Shown here piece by piece: positions 56,201 to 64,000 of a DNA stretch of 64,000 nucleotides. The translations under genes and the position numbers were made by a program. Source of the stretch: Leptofilum sp965223285 (GTDB taxonomy: Bacteria > Chloroflexota > Anaerolineae > Promineifilales > Promineifilaceae); the NCBI RefSeq assembly GCF_965223285.1, contig NZ_OZ244997.1, positions 5,332,001 through 5,396,000 of the forward strand. Direction: 5' to 3'. Position 1 is the first letter of the stretch. Every line of letters begins with the position of its first letter. The notes below the pieces were generated by a model. The model saw only the letters and a program-made list of their open reading frames with translations, did no database searches and had not been told where the DNA came from.

Positions 56201-56584
56201 TACCAGCAAATAAATATAGGCACGGTCACATTGGTGAAAGGCAACCACATCAATTAGCGCATCATTGATGCCCTCATCAATTTCATGAACTGCAAGATTA
56301 ATAAAGCTGCTAGCGAGTATGGTTAGGATGCGATCAAACTTAATCCGACTTTGCAGCTGCTTTTCGGTGTTGACTCGCTCCGAAACCTCGTTTTCAAGCT
56401 GCTCATTGGTCCGTTTTAGAGCGGCCGTTCGTGCTTTTACCTTTTTTTCCAGGAGCTGGTTGGTTCGCCGAAGCTCTAAACTTTCTTCATGCAAGAGGGA
56501 TAGCGTAGAATTATTGCCGTTTTCGTTTATCTGCTGTGGTTGTATGTTCATAAAAACGTTTACTCGATCTATTTCAGAAAACAT
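53234..56584 (-). CDS. hybrid histidine kinase (GAF-PAS-GAF-PAS-HisKA-HATPase-REC)
   Basis: 1116 residues, no membrane segments. An N-terminal coiled coil, then GAF (about 70-240), PAS (about 265-375), GAF (about 400-545), PAS (about 580-700), HisKA with H736 (NMSHELRTPLNA), HATPase (DTGIGIP, GTGLGLSLV) and one receiver (LMDVQIPELDG). The start is uncertain: an ATG at 56584 is used, GTG at 56596 and ATG at 56551 are alternatives and none has a good ribosome site. Its C-terminal half is similar to the hybrid kinase at 46565-50119. It heads the minus-strand operon of four genes. Confidence 0.9.
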   Translation of the reverse strand: MFSEIDRVNVFMNIQPQQINENGNNSTLSLLHEESLELRRTNQLLEKKVKARTAALKRTNEQLENEVSERVNTEKQLQSRIKFDRILTILASSFINLAVHEIDEGINDALIDVVAFHQCDRAYIYLLVENGRALKTSHHWQKPNSSTNFSDFNNLPFTLFSNWLPRLHNQETIIVDNIASLDEEHESERKLLAMQNVKSAVIVPLVYGAETIGFLGLDTFNTAYKWQKETINKLKMVSFIFTNALARKSTEATLAKERNFAQQIMKSMGQGLVVSTVEGTFEYVNPAYAQMLGHEPNELIGKTALDVTYHEDRHKLIQAQMQNLEGITTSYEARLSRMDGIWLYALVHSVPNLDQHGRIIGTISTVTDLTARRNTEAQVEADAEEVKLIYEAAIQLFQPSSVQELAEQIAHITIDQLGFDACGVLILDTPLKLSTDRIQLYPIEETNHLEWLARVGRFCDEPLGTIPLRGEGLIATAVRKGEIIYVPDVTQDARYVPDSTYTRSEMVIPLRAYNHIIGAIDLQSPHRNGFDAQARRVITVFAENAGLALETVRLYDKLRHHAQELEQQICERQKIENALRNSEQRYKHLVEDATDIIYRTDASGYCTYANPITIRTLGYSSEDELIGRHYTDFIHPDYKMMLVKAYNKQQQEKIENTYFEFLALGNNQEEIWLGQNVQLIIEQGEVIGFQALARDITKRRNTEQELRARSNELNASNAKLAKAVRTKDEFLANMSHELRTPLNAILGKSEILLEGIHGSLNEKQMASLQVIGDSGNHLLELINDILDMAKIEAGKIQPDIRKVSVTTIVETSLQFVRQMALKKQVRLQANIDHGLQMCQTDERRLKQILINLLSNAVKFTPVEGEVGLNVVPDDEHETIQFQVWDTGIGIPAEDMAQLFKPFVQLDSSLVRSHEGTGLGLSLVYRLTKMLGGSVSLESQVGVGSCFTITLPQNPNIDSEQLHKQAQTDRQKFSTAPLNNKVADKEPLILLVEDNEANIEIVTEYLPVWGYQILVAHSGVEALERAKQVMPDLILMDVQIPELDGLTAVRQLRREETFRETPIVALTALAMNGDRERCLEAGANEYMSKPIQLRQLALVINDLLTHKHKTTKEPSYE

Positions 56585-56865
56585 TCCCGCTTTCACACTG
56601 GATCATAGGAGAGGTGAAACGGCCTGACAATAGCCTTCATGTATCAGAACGGCCTGCCTATACAGGTAATTTGTAACCGATAAGAAGTTGTTATGTAAAC
56701 TTTCGGTAGTTTTGAAATCAATATAGCCATTCCCAGACACCAACGGTTTTTTCACGGCGTTCGTGCGGCATTTTCACGGCCTGTTGAGTGTGGATATGAC
56801 ATAATTTTGGCAGAAGATTTCTTTTTGGCCGCCTTGGCACCGCGATTGCCCGGCCAATAACATGT

Positions 56866-58770
56866 ATGGGGAGCTTGACTGCGTTAGTCAGGCTGGATGG
56901 TGAAGTGCAAACTGATAGTCCCTTTGATTTAGAAGAAGTTGCTGCCTTGGAAGAGCCGGAACCTGCACGGCCATTTGGCTCCATCACGCTTTGGCTAGGT
57001 GTTTTGGGGTTGGTGATTCTATTTATCCCCCTTTATTTGATGTCAAATTCATTAGGTAACGAAGTGACCCGCCTTGAGGGTAAGGTTGTGCCGCTGCAAA
57101 CAGCCCTTGCTTCTACACTTGGCCCGCAGTCAGAGGCTGAGGGGCTTATTGTGACGCTAACGGCCGTTCACGATCAAACCGCCCAAATGAACAGCATCTT
57201 AACCACCCTTAAAGCTGAAAACGTCGATTGGAACGCTGTCATGAGTGCTATCAACGACGTTAGTGAGAGTGAGTTGGCCTTGACCGGAGTAGAGCAAGCT
57301 GGTGACCAACTCATTATTCGAGGACGCGCCGCAGGTGATGCATTTGTAAACGCATATGCCAGCCAGCTTGAAGCGTCTGGTCAGTTTTCGCAAGTCATCA
57401 TTCAATCTGTTTCCCAAATTGCAGAGCCTTTCCTTTCCCCCACGCCTACCCTGCCGCCACCGACGGCCACGGCGACCCCTGTGGTAACCAACACCCCATC
57501 GCCAACGGCCGTTCCAACGCGCGTACCCGTCACCCCCATGTCTACCTGGACGCCCACGCCGAAGCTCACAGACGATTTTGAATGGGACGATACCCATGCC
57601 AAGCCAATTTTTGTCGGTGCCCCTGCACAACTACACAACTTTTACCCTAATTTTGATGTCGATCACGTTGTCTTTTTAGCCAAAATGGGGCGTACGTACG
57701 AAGTTAGTACCGATTTTCTAGCTCCTGGCGTAGATACCTTCCTCACCGTGAGCTATGGTGATGTGGTGCTAGAGAATGATGATGCGACCTTAGGTACATT
57801 AAGCTCCAGCGTGACGCTGCAAGCACCCACCGACAGCGATGTGGAGGTGCTGGTGCGCGTGACCAACCGGGGCGTGTATGGGCCAGACAAATGGTACGAT
57901 TTGCTGGTGCTAGAGATTGTACCTACTACGCCGACGCCTTCGGCAACCCCCACCAGCACGACCCCCACGCCTACGCCGTCGCCGACGGTTGATTTTCGGG
58001 ATGTGTATGAACCGAATGATGTTGATCCCAACCCCATTGCCATTGGCGAGTCGCAAATTCATAACTTTTTCCCGAATGGCGACCTGGACAATGTGGGCTT
58101 TTTGGTGAAAAACGGCCGCTTCTACCAAGTTCTCACCTCGCAGCTTGGGGTAGGGGTGGATACGGCCGTCACAGTTTCCTTTAACGGCGAAACGTGGAGC
58201 AATGACGATTACGATCTGCCCGGCTCCGGCAATTTTGCCTCAGCCGTTTGCTTCCCAGCCGAAGTGGATGGTACGGCTGTTGCCGCCATTAGCAACGTGG
58301 CGCAGCAGTATGACCCCAGCAAAACGTACATTGTTTCTGTGCAAGAAGTGCCGTTTTTGACCATTGATCCCGAAGAGATAGATTTTGGCATGGTCACGCA
58401 GGGCAGTGCCAGTCCGCTAACGCAAACTGTGCAAATTGAAGGCAGCGAGCCGCTGGATTGGGAGGTGATAACCGAAACGCCGTGGCTAACCACCGACGTG
58501 ATAACGGGCACAACCCCCGCCACCCTAAACGTTATCGCCGATATATCTGGTTTGGCTGTGGGCGTGCATGAGGGCGAGATTACCCTGGGTTGGGCAGATT
58601 TTTGTCGCCAAACCGTGCCTGTTACCATCCAGATTGACGCGGTGCAGAGCGAACTGCCAACGGAAAACGGCCGTTTCTTGCCCAGTGCTAAAGTCGCTCA
58701 CCGCCAAAGTCAGGCAGTTGAATTTGTCATTGCGGTAACGTTAGGTGAAGCGCAATCGGTGGAACCGTAA
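56866..58770 (+). CDS. PilN-like protein with extended extracellular beta domains
   Basis: 634 residues. One transmembrane segment (about 42-62) and a PilN-type region (coiled VTRLEGKVVPLQTALAS; ...AVHDQTAQMNSILTTLKAENVDWNAVMSAI; ferredoxin-like fold) belong to type IV pilus inner-membrane assembly. Unusually, a Pro/Thr linker follows and then two pre-peptidase (PPC)-like beta domains (DHVVFLAKMGRTYEVST; DNVGFLVKNGRFYQVLT), and a C-terminal Ig-like part (IDFGMVTQGSASPLTQTVQI). Translation of the PilO-like gene is coupled (TAATG). No other pilus genes are in the window. Confidence 0.75.
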   Translation: MGSLTALVRLDGEVQTDSPFDLEEVAALEEPEPARPFGSITLWLGVLGLVILFIPLYLMSNSLGNEVTRLEGKVVPLQTALASTLGPQSEAEGLIVTLTAVHDQTAQMNSILTTLKAENVDWNAVMSAINDVSESELALTGVEQAGDQLIIRGRAAGDAFVNAYASQLEASGQFSQVIIQSVSQIAEPFLSPTPTLPPPTATATPVVTNTPSPTAVPTRVPVTPMSTWTPTPKLTDDFEWDDTHAKPIFVGAPAQLHNFYPNFDVDHVVFLAKMGRTYEVSTDFLAPGVDTFLTVSYGDVVLENDDATLGTLSSSVTLQAPTDSDVEVLVRVTNRGVYGPDKWYDLLVLEIVPTTPTPSATPTSTTPTPTPSPTVDFRDVYEPNDVDPNPIAIGESQIHNFFPNGDLDNVGFLVKNGRFYQVLTSQLGVGVDTAVTVSFNGETWSNDDYDLPGSGNFASAVCFPAEVDGTAVAAISNVAQQYDPSKTYIVSVQEVPFLTIDPEEIDFGMVTQGSASPLTQTVQIEGSEPLDWEVITETPWLTTDVITGTTPATLNVIADISGLAVGVHEGEITLGWADFCRQTVPVTIQIDAVQSELPTENGRFLPSAKVAHRQSQAVEFVIAVTLGEAQSVEP

Positions 58771-59888
58771 TGGATTTTAAGATTGAATCTGAGGAAATCC
58801 TCGACTACCTAAGCGACAATTGGCTGACGGTGACACCAATTTTCATCACCGGATTGTTGTTGATTGGCTACTTATTTTTCACATTGGGTACGCTGTTGCC
58901 CCGCTGGCAGCAACGCACCGAGCTTATAGCCACCAGTGCCACCGCGGAAGCCGCTGCCACCGAACGCGCCGCCCAACAGCAGGCTGCAACCGGACAGCGT
59001 GCCGCCGCCCAAGCGGAATTCGATGCCAGTGCCAATCGCTTTTTAACAGAAGCACAGGCGGCTCTGTTTTTAGATGGTTTGTATGACAGTGCAGTGCAAA
59101 CGGCCGTTACCATCGTCGATTTACAGGTGCAGCCAATGCCTCAAGGGGCAAGCCCTGGTAGGCAAAAACCCGTCTACGACACGCGCCAGTTCCGTTTAGA
59201 AGCAATTGGCGCATTGCCGCAGTTGAATCAATTTGTGGGGCACATTGAGCAAACGGCCGTTCCCAGCGTCACCCTGCAAAACCTGCTCATCACCAGCGGT
59301 GAGGACGAGAATTCAGCTATCCTCACGCTAGAATTGCTCTTGTACACTTCCCCATTTTCTACTGGAGAATCCGTAGCTGACTTACCCGACTCACTGCCGA
59401 CGGCGGAGGCAACGGCCGTGCCCCAACCAACTGTTACGCCAGCACCCACCGCCATGCCAGACGTAAGCAACCTGGTTAGCCAGCTAGATGCGCCGTGGGC
59501 AGCCGAAAATTGGCCTGAGGTCATTCGTATCATTCAAGAGATTCGGCAGCAGGCACCTAGTGAGCCGGGCATGGCAGAAAAACTGTATGCGGCCCGTGTT
59601 AACTACGGATACCAATTGGCCGGTTTGGGCGACACAAATGGTGCGGCAGAACAGTTTGAGCAGGCGTTAGCCATCTTCCCGCAGGGCACAGAAGCGGAAG
59701 TCGGGCTGCAATCCCTTTTTGCGCCGGCACCCACAGCCACCCCCGAAACCACCATTTACGTTGTAAAGCGGGGGGATACGCTTTATTCCATTGCCCGCCG
59801 ATTTGGCTCTACGGTTGATGCCGTCAAGGTGGCTAATGGCCTGATTAGCAACAACATCACCCCCGGCCAGCAGCTCATCATCCCCTAA
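58770..59888 (+). CDS. PilO-like protein with C-terminal LysM domain
   Basis: 372 residues. A transmembrane segment (about 22-45) is followed by a coiled coil rich in Ala and a PilO-type ferredoxin-like domain (about 95-215; RQFRLEAIGALPQLNQFVGHIEQT). After a Pro/Thr-rich spacer come a short helical-repeat segment (AARVNYGYQLAGLGDTNGAA) and a LysM repeat (YVVKRGDTLYSIARRFGST...NITPGQQLIIP), which should bind peptidoglycan. Its ATG shares one base with the PilN stop. A PilN-PilO pair with a wall-binding tail suggests an assembly machine anchored in a thick wall. Confidence 0.78.
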   Translation: MDFKIESEEILDYLSDNWLTVTPIFITGLLLIGYLFFTLGTLLPRWQQRTELIATSATAEAAATERAAQQQAATGQRAAAQAEFDASANRFLTEAQAALFLDGLYDSAVQTAVTIVDLQVQPMPQGASPGRQKPVYDTRQFRLEAIGALPQLNQFVGHIEQTAVPSVTLQNLLITSGEDENSAILTLELLLYTSPFSTGESVADLPDSLPTAEATAVPQPTVTPAPTAMPDVSNLVSQLDAPWAAENWPEVIRIIQEIRQQAPSEPGMAEKLYAARVNYGYQLAGLGDTNGAAEQFEQALAIFPQGTEAEVGLQSLFAPAPTATPETTIYVVKRGDTLYSIARRFGSTVDAVKVANGLISNNITPGQQLIIP

Positions 59889-60124
59889 ATTATTTATTTG
59901 TTCTTGGGGCAGTGTGGTTAGAAACGGCCGTTCTACCTCATAAAAATCTCTTTCATTTAGTAGCAAAATCTTCTTCTCTCCCTATAATGATGACAATTCT
60001 GGCTCAACATCCCCTGTTCCGATGGTGGATAAACCAGTTAGGTATCTTTTTCTTTTGCAAATGAGCTGGAATGACCTTCCGATTTGAGTTTTTAACCATT
60101 CTATTGAGCCTTGTTAGGAAAAAT

Positions 60125-61495
60125 ATGGAAACGACTATTACGCCAGATGAGATATTCTTTTACTGCCATGCTCCTTTTGATACCGGCATTATTTTGGCCA
60201 CAGTGACAACCAATAAACCCGAAGATTTGCAAGCAGAAGCAGAAAATGCCGCTTCCATTATGAGGGCCGAGACAAAAATGAATTGGGAGATTGAAAAGTC
60301 AATCACCATTGTATCCGCAGATGATGAGGAATTTAGTTTCGGTGGATACAATTCTCCTCTCGCAATTGGGTTCTTACAGGTTGATATTTTGGATCAACTT
60401 TCTAACAAAAAATTAAAATTCAATCATCCGGCGATAGGCGACATTGAATGCGAGATTGACAGTGCCAACTTATACATCCATAGATTTAGAACTGGTATAG
60501 TCAATTTTCGGGTGAAAATCCCCGAGGCAATATGGCTAGATATACCTGCATTGAGCGTCTTACGTAATTCTTTGCAAACAAAAACTAATTTTCAAGCAAT
60601 TTTCGATCCAATATTGATTGAAATTGTCAACACCTTAAAGCAAAAACTGGGCGATTTGAGTTCACCTGAATTTCCATCTGAAACCTTTGATTTTGGAATT
60701 ACTGCAAATCTTGAAAATCCTATGTATTGGTCACATAGTATTTTGTGCGCTTACACACCATCAGACCAGGTAAAGAAGACCGGAGAATTTCTTTCTCAAG
60801 CCTTGCGCAAACAAAATCCAGGTCATATCGAAAACTTTGCTCCCCCCCGAGCCAACGTTTTCTGTTTTACGGATGCTGGGAACTCTCTCGTGTGCGTGCC
60901 ATCACGCCATAGCGAGATTGAGGTGAAAAGTTGGACACGACTAATAGAGATAGAAAATTACATCTATAAAGTTATCTGGGATTTGGATCATATGCTTTAC
61001 ATGGAACTAACCAATATTTCTGCCTCAGTAAGGAAAAATAATAACTTGAATCAGGATTTAATTCGGAATCGCATCCATCAATTAAAACGACTATCGATCC
61101 TGCTGGAAATATTGATTGATGATTTTGCCCCTCGACATCTAACCGTGGATTTTGGCCGAATGCACTACCTTGACCTTATATTTGAGCGATGGCGAATGAA
61201 AAATTTGTTGGACGATGTACGCAAGAAATTTGAAGTATTGGAAGAACTCAATCAATACATCATCTCGCGTATCCAGGAATCCAGCCAGCAAAATCTAAAC
61301 CGGGTGCTTGTACTCATCACGGTCTTAACGATTGTTAGCGTTATGACAGACAGCCTAGCTTTAATTGAACAAATTCGGAGTGGCTCAAGCGATATTATCA
61401 ATACAGTCCTGCTTATGCTGGCTTCATTAGCAATCGTACTGGGGTTAATATTCCTCGTACCATACATCAGGAGGAGATTTAACAAAATTGACTAA
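60125..61495 (+). CDS. membrane protein with CorA-like C-terminal region, unknown function
   Basis: 456 residues. A large N-terminal soluble part has no recognised motif (about 1-240). A long helical segment and two transmembrane segments follow at the end (about 405-425 and 430-450), an arrangement resembling CorA-type proteins, although the GMN signature of CorA is not seen. The start is the ATG with AGGA 6 nt upstream; a longer frame begins at 60071. It overlaps the MFS gene by 8 nt. Base composition looks lower in GC than neighbours and there is no ACGGCCGT copy in it. Confidence 0.65.
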   Translation: METTITPDEIFFYCHAPFDTGIILATVTTNKPEDLQAEAENAASIMRAETKMNWEIEKSITIVSADDEEFSFGGYNSPLAIGFLQVDILDQLSNKKLKFNHPAIGDIECEIDSANLYIHRFRTGIVNFRVKIPEAIWLDIPALSVLRNSLQTKTNFQAIFDPILIEIVNTLKQKLGDLSSPEFPSETFDFGITANLENPMYWSHSILCAYTPSDQVKKTGEFLSQALRKQNPGHIENFAPPRANVFCFTDAGNSLVCVPSRHSEIEVKSWTRLIEIENYIYKVIWDLDHMLYMELTNISASVRKNNNLNQDLIRNRIHQLKRLSILLEILIDDFAPRHLTVDFGRMHYLDLIFERWRMKNLLDDVRKKFEVLEELNQYIISRIQESSQQNLNRVLVLITVLTIVSVMTDSLALIEQIRSGSSDIINTVLLMLASLAIVLGLIFLVPYIRRRFNKID

Positions 61496-62684
61496 TCCCC
61501 TGCCCAAAGATGCAAGATGGAATGTCAACAATTTTATTGCCTTTAAAGCGACCCTGTCTGTCGATTTATGGATGCCTATTTGGGTTATCTTTCTTACAAA
61601 CCGGGGTATTTCACTAACACAACTCGCAATAGCAGACGGATTACATCGTTTGGTAGCCGTTGTGCTTGAGGTACCAATGGGTATCGTTGCAGATAGGTGG
61701 GGTCACCGCGTTAGCTTGATTTTAGGCTCGTTTGGCTTTGTACTGACAATGGCAACGCTTGCACTTACGACAAATTTCTGGCTGCTAATGCTTTCTTGGG
61801 TTTTGTGGGCGGTGTCTGTTACGTTAGTGTCTGGTGCGGACGAAGCGTTTCTATTTGAATCGCTGGATTCTGTTAATCTGGGGACAAAGTACCGACATTA
61901 TTTTGGACGATCCCAAGCGGTTACATTGATTTCCAGCGCAATTGGCAGCTTGATAGCCAGCCCCCTGTATCAAATCGTGGCTGTTCTTCCAATTGCAATA
62001 AATGGTGTAGCGGCATTCATCGCTACTTTGTTCATTAGCATTACCAGGCCTGTTAAGAAGCGGGTACATTTTGTCCCGCTGTCATTGACACAGACCTGGC
62101 ATAAGATCAAGCAGGACTTAAGGCGGTTCAACATAGGTACCGTTATTTTCATTGGTGCATTGGCATATGCTCTATTTTGGTCAAGCACTTTGTTTTATCA
62201 ACCATATTTACTGGAAATCGGCGTTCCACTCGATTATTTTGGGGGTTTTTATGTTGTAATCTTATTCTCAGGGGCCTTTGGAGCTTTTATTGCCCTGCGA
62301 CTGTCCAAATGGGTGGGAGATGCGCGCTTGATCGGTGGACTGTTGATTTTGTTATGGCTGGCTGGTTTACCAATGGCTTTAACTTTTTCGCGGTGGGCTT
62401 TGGTTGGTATTGTTGTTATTTGGTTGGGTTACTACATTATCAACTCGATTATTAGCGATAACTTGCAAAAGCTGGTGTCATCTGATGTTCGGGCCACAAT
62501 TGGATCGATGCGCAATTTCATTGGCAGTATTCTTGTGATTTTTACGCGAGTTATTGCTGGAGCCGTGGCCGACAATTTGGGATTACAAGCAGGTTTGGTT
62601 GTGCTAATGTTTCTGTTGTTGCCGTGTTTTGCAGTCGGCGTTTATTTGGTTCAGCGGAAATGGAAAAGTATATTTGCTAATTAG
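61488..62684 (+). CDS. MFS transporter
   Basis: 398 residues with about twelve hydrophobic segments, typical of the major facilitator superfamily. The loop-2 signature appears as MGIVADRWGHRVSLILG (near residues 62-78), expected for MFS antiporter-type carriers. Substrate unknown. The TTG start lies inside the end of the preceding membrane protein gene, with GGAGGAG about 11 nt upstream, so the pair forms one unit. It contains no ACGGCCGT copy. Confidence 0.85.
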   Translation: MTNPLPKDARWNVNNFIAFKATLSVDLWMPIWVIFLTNRGISLTQLAIADGLHRLVAVVLEVPMGIVADRWGHRVSLILGSFGFVLTMATLALTTNFWLLMLSWVLWAVSVTLVSGADEAFLFESLDSVNLGTKYRHYFGRSQAVTLISSAIGSLIASPLYQIVAVLPIAINGVAAFIATLFISITRPVKKRVHFVPLSLTQTWHKIKQDLRRFNIGTVIFIGALAYALFWSSTLFYQPYLLEIGVPLDYFGGFYVVILFSGAFGAFIALRLSKWVGDARLIGGLLILLWLAGLPMALTFSRWALVGIVVIWLGYYIINSIISDNLQKLVSSDVRATIGSMRNFIGSILVIFTRVIAGAVADNLGLQAGLVVLMFLLLPCFAVGVYLVQRKWKSIFAN

Positions 62685-62795
62685 CGTGAATTTAGCCCAA
62701 GTTGCTAAGCAAACCACCGAGAAATCGCGTTTCGGTTTTCAAAGTTCTTTTGGTTTTTTGCTTAACTCGGTTTAGGAGAGCGTTCGTACATTCAA

Positions 62796-64000
62796 ATGAA
62801 ATCAAACTTCCGGCGAATCTTTGGTTTGCTGCTTTGCATGATGGTAGGGATATTTTTAGAGGCTTGCGGTAATGAGACGCAACGGCCGTTACCAACCCTC
62901 GTTCCCTCTACCACACCAATTTCAGCTATAGAAACTGACTCCTCAATAATTGCTTCCACTTTTACCCCCTTGCCGACAGTTGAGGTCGAAATTTTACCGA
63001 GTGCAACGCCGTTTCCAACAGTTACAGTTGTTCCCACATCCACCCCCTTGCCGGGGCTGCTTTTGAGTGCCCCAGAGGATTTTGGCACCGATCGCAACCC
63101 GCTGACCGGGGAGATTGTGGCTGAACCAGCAAATTTGTTGAGACGGCCGTTAGCCATCAAAGTCTCCAATAATCCCCCCAAATACGCCCGCCCGCAAAAT
63201 GGCCTGAGTCAGGCTGATCTGGTGTTTGAGCATGTTACCGAGGTGGACATTACCCGCTTCACCGCCATCTTTTACAGCCAAACGCCGCCAGACATTGGCC
63301 CAGTGCGCAGTGCCAGGCTCATTGACAAAGAGCTACCCGCTATGTACGATGCCGCGCTGGCGATGTCCGGGGCGCATCCCATCGTCTCTCAGCGGCTGCA
63401 CGGCTCCGACATTGAAGATCGGATTTTGCGTTCTCACGAGGCTGGTTTTTACCGCATGGATGAAGATAAGCCGTGGGAACACACCCTTCATGCCGACCCG
63501 TCTGGCCTGTGGCAAGCGATTGCCGCCCATGATGAAGACCGCCCGCCCCAATTTACTGCCTGGATGACCTTTAGCACGCTGCCGCCTCCTGATGGCGAGC
63601 CTGCTGGTCGCGTAACCGTAGCGTATGATACGTACACTCTGGTTGAGTGGGTTTACAATGCGGCAGACGGCCGTTACTATCGCTGGGCCGATGGGGAAGC
63701 GACGATTGATGCCAACAACGAGCAGCAAATTTCAGCGGCCAACGTGATTTTGCTTACGGCCGTTCATGAAAAAGACCGCTCTATTTGCCTCACTCACAGT
63801 GAGGGCGTTTGCTCCGATTGGCCGCTTGAAATTCAGATTTGGGGGCAGGGGGAGGCAATTATTTTGCGCGATGGTAAGCAATATCCCGTCACCTGGCTGC
63901 GCGAAAACCGCAGCGATATGTTTACGTTTGTGAATGCGGCCGGTGAGCCTGTGCCGCTACAAATTGGGAATAGCTGGTTTCAGGTGCTGCCACATTATTA
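62796..64000 (+). CDS. DUF3048 (YerB-like) lipoprotein, 3'-truncated
   Basis: The frame starts at the ATG at 62796, after AGGAG, and is still open at the window end. The signal peptide ends in the lipobox LEAC (Cys at residue 24). A Thr/Pro-rich spacer follows and then a DUF3048 domain (LLSAPEDFGTDRNPLTGEIV; RPLAIKVSNNPPKYARPQNG; SQADLVFEHVTEVDITRFTA; GPVRSARLIDKELPAMYD). The domain continues to the end (DIEDRILRSHEAGFYRM). The function of the family is not known. Confidence 0.85.
   Translation, partial: MKSNFRRIFGLLLCMMVGIFLEACGNETQRPLPTLVPSTTPISAIETDSSIIASTFTPLPTVEVEILPSATPFPTVTVVPTSTPLPGLLLSAPEDFGTDRNPLTGEIVAEPANLLRRPLAIKVSNNPPKYARPQNGLSQADLVFEHVTEVDITRFTAIFYSQTPPDIGPVRSARLIDKELPAMYDAALAMSGAHPIVSQRLHGSDIEDRILRSHEAGFYRMDEDKPWEHTLHADPSGLWQAIAAHDEDRPPQFTAWMTFSTLPPPDGEPAGRVTVAYDTYTLVEWVYNAADGRYYRWADGEATIDANNEQQISAANVILLTAVHEKDRSICLTHSEGVCSDWPLEIQIWGQGEAIILRDGKQYPVTWLRENRSDMFTFVNAAGEPVPLQIGNSWFQVLPHY

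Noticed and set aside
56718..56987. 89-codon minus-strand frame opposite the start of the PilN-like gene
   Set aside because: It overlaps the PilN-like gene start antisense and its composition is not gene-like.

Overview
The window looks like a chromosomal segment of a Chloroflexota bacterium (Anaerolineae-like); this is inferred from gene content, not from a marker gene. Pointers are Pro/Thr-rich linkers (TPTPTP type) on many exported proteins, several soluble and membrane histidine kinases, a BTAD/NB-ARC regulator, DUF2723 and DUF2142-type membrane glycosyltransferases, a CpXC protein, and no lipopolysaccharide genes. Base composition is near 50 % GC. The most conspicuous genome-wide signal is the palindrome ACGGCCGT, often extended to AACGGCCGTT. 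It occurs about 90 times in 64 kb, inside genes on both strands and between genes, where about one copy is expected by chance.

Layout. 1-6.3 kb: the end of a LysM/glycosidase gene, a CBS protein, an FprA-like ferredoxin reductase, a tandem RNase H, a cyclic-nucleotide-binding protein, tRNA-Leu(CAG) and a three-repeat membrane-anchored protein. 6.3-18 kb: an acetyltransferase with a cNMP domain, a histidine kinase, a CpXC protein, lipB-lipA, pyruvate kinase, an AAA ATPase, GDPD, a lipid kinase and a zinc-ribbon membrane protein. 18-29.5 kb: small cytoplasmic proteins (SRPBCC, DinB), a BTAD/NB-ARC/TPR regulator, a lipoprotein, an MBL hydrolase, a possible 6S RNA, glutaredoxin, heme O synthase, a hemolysin III-type protein and a membrane glycosyltransferase with a structured RNA plus terminator in front of it.

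29.8-37.4 kb: the most unusual locus, a three-gene operon. It encodes a caspase-TIR-NTPase protein, a STAND-type NTPase with TPRs, and a radical SAM/SPASM maturase. It has its own promoter and coupled starts, and it is nearly free of the ACGGCCGT palindrome, so it is probably acquired. It resembles NTP-dependent conflict systems and actinobacterial FxsB-type loci, but with caspase and TIR fused in one chain.

37.5-46.3 kb: envelope proteins (PD40 propeller, M23 peptidase, lytic transglycosylase), a phospholipase C/D-like protein, a TGS-uridine kinase and a DUF2142 glycosyltransferase. 46.5-56.6 kb: a phosphorelay cluster with near mirror-image order, consisting of two hybrid kinases, two REC-kinases, a receiver and a PAS protein. 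56.8-64 kb: PilN- and PilO-like proteins with added extracellular domains, a membrane protein of unknown function, an MFS transporter and the start of a DUF3048 lipoprotein.
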